Positions 41,953 through 46,304 of a stretch of DNA of 46,304 nucleotides are shown here, one piece after another. Position numbers and translations under genes: made by a program. Source of the stretch: a virus; IMG/VR virus record IMGVR_UViG_3300006924_000044, positions 1-46,304 of that record. One strand, given 5' to 3'. The notes under the pieces are model-generated. The model ran no database searches. It saw nothing but the letters and a program-made list of their open reading frames with translations, and was not told where the DNA came from. How positions within the stretch are numbered: position 1 is the first letter of the stretch; every line of letters starts with the position of its first letter.

Positions 41953-42537
41953 TTAAATTTCCTTGTAAAGTAAGCGATCTGCTGGAGTTCTGTAGTACTC
42001 CTCCCCATCTATTTTTATGCGGTAGTCAAGGTTCTTTTTAAAACCTACCACATCACCCACCTCTAATCCTAGTTCATCCACCCAAGGCGCTTTAAATGCG
42101 ACTGCGCCTTTCGTGACAGGCTTATCCTTGAGTTTAATAACTTCGATAATAGTTGACTCTGGCTCTTCTTCTTCTTCCACTCCCTTGAGAAGTGCCCACC
42201 CCGCCAGCGGATGTATCTCATTAGTCTCTTTAGACTTGTAAGCGATAGCTTGATTGTTAACGACGTTATCAGGATCGAAACGTACAAGGTAGTGATTATC
42301 CTCACCAGTAAGAGGCTGACCATCATTAACAACAACGAGATGGTGGAAGTAAAGAGTATCACCCACTTTGACTCCTGTATCGTGTTTAAAAGGCGTAGCC
42401 ACAACGGGGCCTTCTGTAATTCTTCTTTCGAATTCATTGAATCTGGTATCTACATAAAGTTCTAGACCACTATCGGTCGTGATTGTGTCGTCGAGCGTCT
42501 TTTCGAGCTCAACCACAAACAAATCAAATGTTCGCAT
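41953..42537 (-). CDS. double GroES-like co-chaperonin homolog
   Basis: 194 residues from ATG 42537; the TTG one codon upstream is ignored. Two copies of a GroES-like fold are suggested. The first has GPVVATPFKHDTGVKVGDTL then YFHHLVVV and AIAYK (about 25-115); the second has STIIEVIKLKDKPVTKGAVA, LEVGDVVGFKKNLDYRIKID and GEEYYRTPADRLLYKE (about 128-194). G-D-x-V…K…I-D-G-E-E-Y…L is the classic GroES C-terminal pattern. Phages carry such proteins (compare T4 gp31) to help GroEL fold the capsid protein. The mobile loop that contacts GroEL is not clear by eye. Confidence 0.65.
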   Translation of the reverse strand: MRTFDLFVVELEKTLDDTITTDSGLELYVDTRFNEFERRITEGPVVATPFKHDTGVKVGDTLYFHHLVVVNDGQPLTGEDNHYLVRFDPDNVVNNQAIAYKSKETNEIHPLAGWALLKGVEEEEEPESTIIEVIKLKDKPVTKGAVAFKAPWVDELGLEVGDVVGFKKNLDYRIKIDGEEYYRTPADRLLYKEI

Positions 42538-42540
42538 CAA

Positions 42541-42777
42541 TTAAAAATTTAAATCGTACTCAACTATGCAGGGCATACTATCCACTGCTTTCCACAAAAG
42601 TACGTCATTTTCTGTCTTGATATAAACCAAGTATCTTGTACTTGAGTAATCGTGCAGATGTCTTTCGTCTAGTATGATAGAGCTAACATTTCCTAAGCCT
42701 GCTCGCATACCTACATAGTATGCCATACCGTTCTTAGGGTCCTCCCCTATAACGATCTTTCTAATAAGTCCTTCCAT
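42541..42777 (-). CDS. small conserved phage protein upstream of the co-chaperonin
   Basis: 78 residues: GLIRKIVIGEDPKNGMAYYV, GMRAGLGNVSSIILDE and RYLVYIKTENDVLLWKAVD then YDLNF. I have seen the G-L-I-R-K-I-x-I-G-x-x-P-K-x-x-M-x-Y-x-V-G pattern in short proteins of Bacteroidetes phages, with unknown function. It sits 3 bases before the GroES-like gene, in the same unit. Confidence 0.6.
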   Translation of the reverse strand: MEGLIRKIVIGEDPKNGMAYYVGMRAGLGNVSSIILDERHLHDYSSTRYLVYIKTENDVLLWKAVDSMPCIVEYDLNF

Positions 42778-42779
42778 AG

Positions 42780-43082
42780 TTAATTTAATGATATTCCCAG
42801 GTCACCCAGTAGGTCATCCAAAGAGTCTTGGTCATCTTCTTTATAGGTAGAGTCCATTATGTTCTTAATAGTCTCCAGCTCCTCCCTGCTTTCTAGGTTG
42901 AAGCTGTACATGGTTTTCATCTCTGCAGATTCGTCACCAATCTCTATAGCGTCCAGGTCAATAACACCGACTACAACTGATGCCAGGGTTCTATCTTCCA
43001 TCTTGAATTCACGTATGGTATCCTCCATCTTTTTTACTAAGGAGTACATCTCGGCGAAGAAAAGAGTTTCGTTAGAGCTCAT
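42780..43082 (-). CDS. small acidic protein, first gene of the leftward unit
   Basis: 100 residues from ATG 43082; a TTG at 43118 lies upstream of and inside the promoter region and is rejected. It is helical, SSNETLFFAEMYSLVKKMED then a beta stretch with VVVGVIDLDAIEIGD, MYSFNLESREELETIKNIMD and an acidic tail DDLLGDLGISLN. No family recognised. It opens the unit that contains the co-chaperonin, tRNAs and sugar genes, facing the rightward regulator gene across a 41-base gap. Confidence 0.6.
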   Translation of the reverse strand: MSSNETLFFAEMYSLVKKMEDTIREFKMEDRTLASVVVGVIDLDAIEIGDESAEMKTMYSFNLESREELETIKNIMDSTYKEDDQDSLDDLLGDLGISLN

Positions 43083-43087
43083 GGTTG

Positions 43088-43096
43088 TAAATTTGT
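43088..43096 (+). promoter_or_regulatory. Bacteroidetes-type promoter for the rightward regulator gene
   Basis: TAAATTTGT on the plus strand, 27 bases before ATG 43124. It lies 6 bases from the leftward box on the opposite strand, so only one polymerase can bind at a time. Confidence 0.5.
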
Positions 43097-43101
43097 TTGA
43101 A

Positions 43102-43110
43102 TCAAATATA
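43102..43110 (-). promoter_or_regulatory. Bacteroidetes-type promoter for the leftward unit
   Basis: The minus strand reads TTGTGTCG then TATATTTGA, 19 bases before ATG 43082. The last base is A rather than Y. It is close to, and opposed to, the plus-strand box at 43088-43096. Confidence 0.5.
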
Positions 43111-43123
43111 CGACACAATTCAG

Positions 43124-43543
43124 ATGCCTAAATCCACAGTAAAGAAATCAAGACTGTTTAGAGAGCACTCTAAACTACCAGAAAAGTATTTAGGTAAAAA
43201 CCACCTAAAGAACTTAAGAAATGTAGTCAAGAATTTTATGGAGAAGAACGATGGCTTTACGAAAGCTCAGTTTTACTTTATGCTGTTCGTTTATGATCTG
43301 GAGTTCTTCACTATAAGTTGGGCAGCAGAGGAGTACGGATACTCTTGGGGGGGACTTGCGGACAGGATTATATATCCACTTATGTCGAGCGACTACATAT
43401 ACAAACACTTCGATAAGCTCACCCCGTCACAGGTAGCTGATGACCACCTATTCAGGGATGAGACTAAGTATAACTATCGAGTTAGGTATGCGCTATCCCA
43501 GAAAGGCAGGATGGCAGTTCAGAGGTTCTACAACAGCTTTTAA
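43124..43543 (+). CDS. winged-helix (MarR-like) putative transcription regulator
   Basis: 139 residues from ATG 43124; the TTG at 43097 is inside the divergent promoters and is not used. This is the only gene on the plus strand. A basic N-terminus (KSTVKKSRLFREHSK) precedes helices FTKAQFYFMLFVYDLEFFTI, SWAAEEYGYSWGGLADRIIY, a polar loop, and the wing/C-terminal helix YNYRVRYALSQKGRMAVQRF. The Y-A-L-S-x-K-G-R-x-A-V-x-R-F-Y ending is typical of MarR/PadR winged-helix folds. It probably controls the overlapping divergent promoters. Its stop overlaps the stop of the convergent 45-residue gene. Confidence 0.65.
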   Translation: MPKSTVKKSRLFREHSKLPEKYLGKNHLKNLRNVVKNFMEKNDGFTKAQFYFMLFVYDLEFFTISWAAEEYGYSWGGLADRIIYPLMSSDYIYKHFDKLTPSQVADDHLFRDETKYNYRVRYALSQKGRMAVQRFYNSF

Positions 43544-43677
43544 CCACTGCAATTCTCACAACCCTCTGGTGCGTGTATGTTGCAGGTAATCTTACCGCTC
43601 TTGACCTTCTCTTCGGTCGCTTTAACTCTCTCCGTGTCTAGGAAATCCACATTGAAGTCTTCTTCTTTCTCTCGCAT
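43540..43677 (-). CDS. 45-residue Cys-rich small protein
   Basis: ATG 43677, stop TAA at 43540-43542. It reads MREKEEDFNVDFLDTERVKA then KVKSGKITCNIHAPEGCENC and SG. It is acidic at the front with three Cys at the end in C…GCxxC spacing, possibly a metal site or disulfide. A TATATTTGC box 21 bases upstream gives it its own promoter. It converges on the winged-helix gene, with stop codons overlapping by 3 bases, so antisense effects are possible. Confidence 0.65.
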   Translation of the reverse strand: MREKEEDFNVDFLDTERVKATEEKVKSGKITCNIHAPEGCENCSG

Positions 43678-43698
43678 ATTTGTTAGTTTTTAGGGTTG

Positions 43699-43707
43699 GC
43701 AAATATA
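43699..43707 (-). promoter_or_regulatory. Bacteroidetes-type promoter for the 45-residue gene
   Basis: The minus strand TTGTTTTTCG then TATATTTGC, 21 bases before ATG 43677. The 20 bases at plus 43698-43717 are identical to those at 16753-16772. Confidence 0.65.
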
Positions 43708-43731
43708 CGAAAAACAATACTATCTGTTTGA

Positions 43732-44193
43732 TCAGATATTACTGTAGTAGACCCCTCTTGTGTCCCTGAATGCCCTCTTTACTTGACACCTATTACCTCC
43801 TGATTCTTTGTATGAGACATGAACCCAGTTAGGGTTTTCGTCATCCCCAAATTCCCATATGAGTTGATCCCATTCCAGGTTGCACTTTATATAGTCGAAT
43901 ATATCTGAGTTAGATATCTTACCGTGAATATCGGCATCTATATCAATCGCCTCCCCGATCATATGCTGAGAGTACTTACTCCCCCCGATGGCTTTGTTTA
44001 ACTCTTTACATCTGAATCCAGAGGTAATCCCAATGGGTACACCGAAGTGATCTCTAATTGGCTGAAATATATTATCAGCTACAGCCTGTAGGTTATGTAT
44101 CGCCCATTGATCTGGGGTGTTGTCTATCCCCCTTCGCGTCGCGGTGTTTGAATTCACCACTTCTTTTAGCGTTAGATTTTTGCTTAACCTCAT
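43732..44193 (-). CDS. M15-family peptidase endolysin (D-Ala-D-Ala carboxypeptidase-like)
   Basis: 153 residues from ATG 44193. SGFRCKELNKAIGGSKYSQH, MIGEAIDIDADIH and NPNWVHVSY contain the zinc ligands His77, Asp84 and His125 and the S-x-x-H-x-x-G-x-A-x-D-I-D core of Peptidase_M15. It cuts the peptide part of peptidoglycan and is a common phage endolysin. There is no signal peptide, so it needs a holin (candidate at 1004-1432). It ends in a small hairpin with weak T-tract. Extra upstream codons (TTG at 44214) are not needed. Confidence 0.85.
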   Translation of the reverse strand: MRLSKNLTLKEVVNSNTATRRGIDNTPDQWAIHNLQAVADNIFQPIRDHFGVPIGITSGFRCKELNKAIGGSKYSQHMIGEAIDIDADIHGKISNSDIFDYIKCNLEWDQLIWEFGDDENPNWVHVSYKESGGNRCQVKRAFRDTRGVYYSNI

Positions 44194-44258
44194 TGAATTT
44201 ATTCTTCTCTGCAATATACGCAGGGTTGATCCGCTTAAGCCTCGGATTGAAGTAGTTT

Positions 44259-44567
44259 TTACTTCCCAAGATCTCGGATCTTACGCTCTATCATAGCGAT
44301 ATCCTTTAATCTATCTTCTTCAGTAGCATACCTACTTGTCTTAGCGGCTGAAAGCTGTTGTTTTAATAGCTTAATCTTATCTGATTTCGGATCACTATTA
44401 ACACCCCCATACTTATATACTTTACCTCCCTGAGCCATGTTTTTAGATGCATCCCTCATGAGCTCTTTCTTGTCACCGTCCTTATCAAGATCTAGATAGT
44501 CTGGCTTTCCTCCATCAGCTAGTAGTGAGTACAGACCTCCTTTGCTGTATTTTTTTTTGATATTCAT
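44259..44567 (-). CDS. KGG/ADGG-motif protein with EF-hand-like acidic loop
   Basis: 102 residues. MNIKKKYSKGGLYSLLADGG is followed by KPDYLDLDKDGDKKELMRDA, then NMAQGGKVYKYGG and a coiled-coil C-terminus KIKLLKQQLSAAKTSRYA…ERKIRDLGK. D-L-D-K-D-G-D-K-K-E has EF-hand-like D-x-D-x-D-G spacing and is a phrase I recall from marine phage proteins. The repeated x-x-G-G motifs match several other proteins in the window. Its start overlaps the upstream stop as TAATG. Probably a virion protein; function unknown. Confidence 0.6.
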   Translation of the reverse strand: MNIKKKYSKGGLYSLLADGGKPDYLDLDKDGDKKELMRDASKNMAQGGKVYKYGGVNSDPKSDKIKLLKQQLSAAKTSRYATEEDRLKDIAMIERKIRDLGK

Positions 44568-45037
44568 TACGATGTAGCTAAGAACATTTCTAGTTCACAA
44601 TCAGATCCAACACCCATAGCATATATAGCCTCTATGTTTAACATACCTGAGCTGATGCTAGACGCATTCTCTAATGTGGGGTTTTCTGTTGATGTGGTTG
44701 ACTCAGCGAACATAGAATCATTACCGAGTATATAGCTCTCGCCTGGCTCTACTAGAACAGAGTATTGATCCCCATCGGTGTCTGTAACGAACCTAATCTG
44801 TATATTATTAGATAGGTCTAGGTTAGTAAACCTGAGAAACTTCAATGAGCTAGTAATTATAGTACCAGCCGCGACAGCAGAGTCCAATAGAAGTAAGCTC
44901 TTCTCGGCATCCTGAGGCAGGGTAACAACCCTGTGCTCTGAATTATTAACCCCTGGTATAGCGATGTAATTGCTGTTCCCTATATCCTTACCGTTCAGGA
45001 CTAGTTCTTCTTTGATTGTAACCTTTAGAGTTGCCAT
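44567..45037 (-). CDS. decoration-like beta protein
   Basis: 156 residues starting MATLKVTIKEELVLNGKDIG, then SLKFLRFTNLDLSNNIQIRF, YSVLVEPGESYILGNDSMF and a final DCELEMFLATS. Strand order and the central F-x-x-F-T-N-x-x…I-x-I-R-F / V-E-P-G-E-S-Y pattern resemble the paralogs at 22591-23396, though identity is low. It may be another capsid-surface or virion beta-sandwich. It ends TAATG into the KGG protein gene. Confidence 0.55.
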   Translation of the reverse strand: MATLKVTIKEELVLNGKDIGNSNYIAIPGVNNSEHRVVTLPQDAEKSLLLLDSAVAAGTIITSSLKFLRFTNLDLSNNIQIRFVTDTDGDQYSVLVEPGESYILGNDSMFAESTTSTENPTLENASSISSGMLNIEAIYAMGVGSDCELEMFLATS

Positions 45038-45039
45038 AA

Positions 45040-45615
45040 TTAATAAGATTCCTTTGTTAATTCAGATAGTCTTTTTTTGAGGGACTCTATGGTAAGACCA
45101 TACTTGGACATCTGATCTTCTGCTTCTCTTAGTGATTGTTCTCTTCTATTTAACAAAAAGTTATCTGAATTTGCAGCCACACCCTTGTTGTTAGAAGAAA
45201 ACCAACTCTTAAAGTCTGATAAATCATCATACGCATCTTCGTACTTAACAAGCAAAGCATCTAACTCTCTTCTATTAAGATCGAGGTCACCCTTCATTCT
45301 AGTAAATGGCTTAACACCTTTAGCTGCTTGCTTTGCAACAGCCTCACCTGCCTCACCAACACCTCTCTTTATAGCTCTTACGCCAAGCTGACCAGAACCC
45401 AGGCTAAGTAAATCAAACAAAGGATCAGCTGTGTCAACCTTCCCGCTTGGGAGCTGTCCATCAAACTCACCAGCTTTAGTTCTAGCGATGAGATCCATGA
45501 TCATCTTATTAGATCCAGGATTAATTGAGCTACCGCCATAAGCTGTTTCGGGGGCTCTTCTGGGGTCCGCTGATGATTCCTTTATAGGGTCCCCATTTCG
45601 TCTTAATGATCTCAT
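45040..45615 (-). CDS. virion-like protein, amphipathic and coiled coil
   Basis: 191 residues from ATG 45615; a promoter box abuts this ATG, so upstream start options are rejected. It starts MRSLRRNGDPIKESSADPRR, then NPGSNKMIMDLIARTKAGEF, DPLFDLLSLGSGQLGVRAIK then GEAGEAVAKQAAKG, and a charged coiled coil to the end (NRRELDALLVKYEDAYDDLS; REQSLREAEDQMSKYG). The mix of a hydrophobic/Gly segment and coiled coil is typical of internal or tail-tip phage proteins. Function unknown. Confidence 0.6.
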   Translation of the reverse strand: MRSLRRNGDPIKESSADPRRAPETAYGGSSINPGSNKMIMDLIARTKAGEFDGQLPSGKVDTADPLFDLLSLGSGQLGVRAIKRGVGEAGEAVAKQAAKGVKPFTRMKGDLDLNRRELDALLVKYEDAYDDLSDFKSWFSSNNKGVAANSDNFLLNRREQSLREAEDQMSKYGLTIESLKKRLSELTKESY

Positions 45616-45618
45616 GAC

Positions 45619-45627
45619 GCAAATATA
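45619..45627 (-). promoter_or_regulatory. Bacteroidetes-type promoter, leaderless placement, for the 191-residue gene
   Basis: Minus strand TATATTTGC ends 3 bases (GTC) before ATG 45615. It lies right after the stop of the 18-residue peptide gene. Confidence 0.6.
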
Positions 45628-45629
45628 AG

Positions 45630-45686
45630 TTATTTCTTTTTCTTGAGTCGGGACTTCTCTCTCCGTCCGCTCTTCTTGACTCTCAT
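45630..45686 (-). CDS. 18-residue very basic peptide MRVKKSGRREKSRLKKKK
   Basis: ATG 45686 to TAA 45630-45632. Twelve of 18 residues are Lys or Arg. It has a promoter box ending 3 bases before its ATG, the same layout as longer genes here. The N-terminus MRVKK is shared with the Cys-rich KGG protein at 23658-23846 and MRVKR with the partial gene at 1-1007. It could be a tiny nucleic-acid-binding peptide, a leader for the next gene, or a remnant. Confidence 0.5.
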   Translation of the reverse strand: MRVKKSGRREKSRLKKKK

Positions 45687-45689
45687 ACT

Positions 45690-45698
45690 GCAAATATA
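45690..45698 (-). promoter_or_regulatory. Bacteroidetes-type promoter, leaderless placement, before the 18-residue peptide
   Basis: Minus strand TATATTTGC ends 3 bases (AGT) before ATG 45686. It is the rightmost -7 box with a full match and is the first promoter after the control region. Confidence 0.6.
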
Positions 45699-45743
45699 AT
45701 TAATACAGTTTTTGTGCCTTCACAACTTCATTAGTTTGAATGA

Positions 45744-45816
45744 CGCTTCGGAGCTACTGATTTATTACTTACATAAGTAATCCTAAAGACAGCTTCGTAG
45801 GTATAAAACAGCTTCG
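45744..45816 (-). repeat. three GCTTCG direct repeats
   Basis: GCTTCG at 45744-45749, 45792-45797 and 45811-45816. The last two are within longer 9-base copies ACAGCTTCG spaced 19 bases apart, about two helical turns, consistent with protein binding on one DNA face. Confidence 0.5.
45764..45781 (-). repeat. perfect inverted repeat ATTACTTA-CA-TAAGTAAT
   Basis: Eight-base arms with a two-base centre, within the leader side of the control region. The very short loop favours a protein-binding operator over an RNA hairpin. Confidence 0.6.
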
Positions 45817-45840
45817 AAGGTTTATCGCTAACAAGGTTTG

Positions 45841-45849
45841 GCTAAGTTA
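45841..45849 (-). promoter_or_regulatory. host-like promoter candidate AAAAAAGTTG-TAACTTAGC
   Basis: The minus strand reads TTTGTAAGAAAAAAGTTG then TAACTTAGC. The form AAAAAAGTTGTAnnTTTGC is common in flavobacterial promoters; here TTTG is TTAG, one mismatch. It would transcribe leftward into the 18-residue peptide with a leader of about 150 bases holding the inverted repeat. Confidence 0.4.
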
Positions 45850-46046
45850 CAACTTTTTTCTTACAAAGTCAAGCCTATAAAGCAGTTTAATTGAACCCAG
45901 CAAGGCATTGATAAACAGCATTTTAAGTGTGTTTCGATGAAATAGCCTCGGTGAAGCATGCCTGAAAAAAAGGTGCGTAACACAGATCTCGGGGATTATA
46001 TATATATACACACGTAGCGTACACACATCAGAAACGACCTGCGTAA

Positions 46047-46065
46047 ACCCCGTGGGGTATACCCC
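46047..46065 (-). repeat. overlapping palindromes ACCCCGTGGGGT and GGGGTATACCCC
   Basis: ACCCC-GT-GGGGT (46047-46058) shares its right arm with the perfect 12-base palindrome GGGGTATACCCC (46054-46065), followed by GTG. This makes three alternating GC arms able to form two alternative hairpins or bind dimers in tandem. Confidence 0.6.
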
Positions 46066-46104
46066 GTGCAGTTTTCGCCTACGTTTTCAGCTTTTGTTGT
46101 TAGC

Positions 46105-46120
46105 AATACAGCTTTGTATT
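46105..46120 (-). repeat. small hairpin AATACA-GCTT-TGTATT
   Basis: Six-base arms and a four-base loop, extended imperfectly by GTTAG…CTAAC around it. Confidence 0.45.
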
Positions 46121-46234
46121 AGCATTTCTAACTACGTTAGTCAGTGAGGAAACACGAACAATCACCCCCTAATTAAAAACACAAAAATCGAACCGATACT
46201 CACGTAGGTACACATCCATGAAATACGCACCGCC

Positions 46235-46267
46235 ACACATGACCCACATATGACCCACACATGACCC
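46235..46267 (-). repeat. three 11-base iterons ACAcATGACCC
   Basis: Plus strand ACACATGACCC, ACATATGACCC, ACACATGACCC in direct tandem, with one changed position. The period of 11 bases places copies on one helical face. Confidence 0.65.
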
Positions 46268-46270
46268 CTA

Positions 46271-46300
46271 ATGATGCGTCATTATGCGTCGTGATGCAGC
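46271..46300 (-). repeat. three 10-base iterons nTnATGCGTC
   Basis: Plus strand ATGATGCGTC, ATTATGCGTC, GTGATGCAGC in direct tandem at the window end, with the third copy degenerate. They directly follow the 11-base iterons. Confidence 0.55.
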
Positions 46301-46304
46301 CCCA

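Larger units (their letters stand above)
45699..46304 (-). other. non-coding control region (possible origin/packaging/early promoter site)
   Basis: About 600 bases without a convincing gene on either strand. It holds a perfect 8+8 inverted repeat, three GCTTCG copies, a host-like promoter candidate, TA-repeat DNA (about 45993-46006), overlapping GC palindromes, a hairpin, and two sets of short tandem repeats at the far end. Density of repeats and AT-rich patches fits an origin, a terminase recognition site or a regulatory hub. Which one cannot be told from sequence. Confidence 0.6.

Noticed and set aside
43083-43123. TTG starts at 43118 (-) and 43097 (+) extending both divergent genes
   Set aside because: Both would put the promoter boxes inside coding sequence and give unlikely N-termini; ATGs at 43082 and 43124 fit the promoter spacing.
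43721-43738. hairpin TATCTG-TTTGAT-CAGATA as a terminator of the endolysin gene
   Set aside because: Only 6 AT-rich pairs, overlapping the stop codon, and the T tract is interrupted; too weak to call.
46235-46300. CRISPR array
   Set aside because: Repeats are 10-11 bases with no spacers and there are no cas genes.
1-46304. reassigned stop codon, as in some crAss-like phages
   Set aside because: All long frames close with TAA or TGA at sensible ends and no major gene is interrupted by TAG; standard bacterial code explains the window.

Overview
The window is the structural, packaging and lysis half of a tailed bacteriophage genome. It most likely comes from a short-tailed (podovirus-type) phage of Bacteroidetes, probably marine flavobacteria. 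Three things point that way. Promoter-like sites carry the Bacteroidetes -7 element (TAnnTTTGY) rather than E. coli -10/-35 boxes. Leaders are A/T-rich without Shine-Dalgarno sequences. The portal, the two ring-like proteins and the very large muzzle-like tail protein resemble those of crAss-like and Cellulophaga podoviruses. Nearly everything is on the minus strand and tightly packed, often with stop/start overlaps (TAATG or ATGA). No polymerase, primase, integrase or other replication gene lies in the window. Family assignments come from recognising motifs by eye; no search was run.

Layout, in the direction of transcription (right to left). 45.70-46.30 kb: a non-coding control region with iterons, palindromes and a host-like promoter candidate. 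43.5-45.7 kb: an 18-residue basic peptide, virion-like proteins, an M15 peptidase endolysin and a 45-residue Cys-rich protein. 43.1-43.5 kb: the only rightward gene, a winged-helix-like putative regulator, with a promoter overlapping the leftward one. 41.3-43.1 kb: small conserved phage proteins, a double GroES-like co-chaperonin, a hidden 50-residue gene, and tRNA-Arg(UCU) plus a CAU-anticodon tRNA. 38.8-41.2 kb: two glycosyltransferases and a 2-oxoglutarate/Fe(II)-type oxygenase with overlapping ends. 34.2-38.8 kb: large terminase and portal. 22.6-34.2 kb: an unusual fibre and accessory island between portal and scaffold, with a fibre-associated Ig-like protein, two collagen-stalk fibres (one ending in an arabinofuranosidase-like sandwich, one carrying YadA-like repeats), three tandem LamG proteins, five small basic, Cys-rich or membrane proteins, and a tandem pair of decoration-like proteins. 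18.8-22.6 kb: scaffold, major capsid protein, a possible head fibre and an AT-hook protein. 8.8-18.7 kb: a large beta-rich virion protein, two ring proteins, and a muzzle-like protein encoded by two genes, the first carrying an EF-hand and dockerin-like extension. 0-8.8 kb: putative internal (ejected) virion proteins, a three-helix holin, and a gene cut by the window edge.

How it may work together: the capsid is built from portal, scaffold and MCP, filled by the terminase and closed by the ring and muzzle proteins, with internal proteins loaded for ejection. Fibres and LamG proteins probably bind host surface glycans. The oxygenase and two glycosyltransferases sit in the same transcription unit as the collagen-like fibres, which suggests a phage-encoded hydroxylation/glycosylation system acting on the virion. 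This is the most interesting hypothesis in the window. The second is the muzzle gene split by a calcium-binding insertion. The third is a set of promoters placed so close to start codons that many transcripts should be leaderless.
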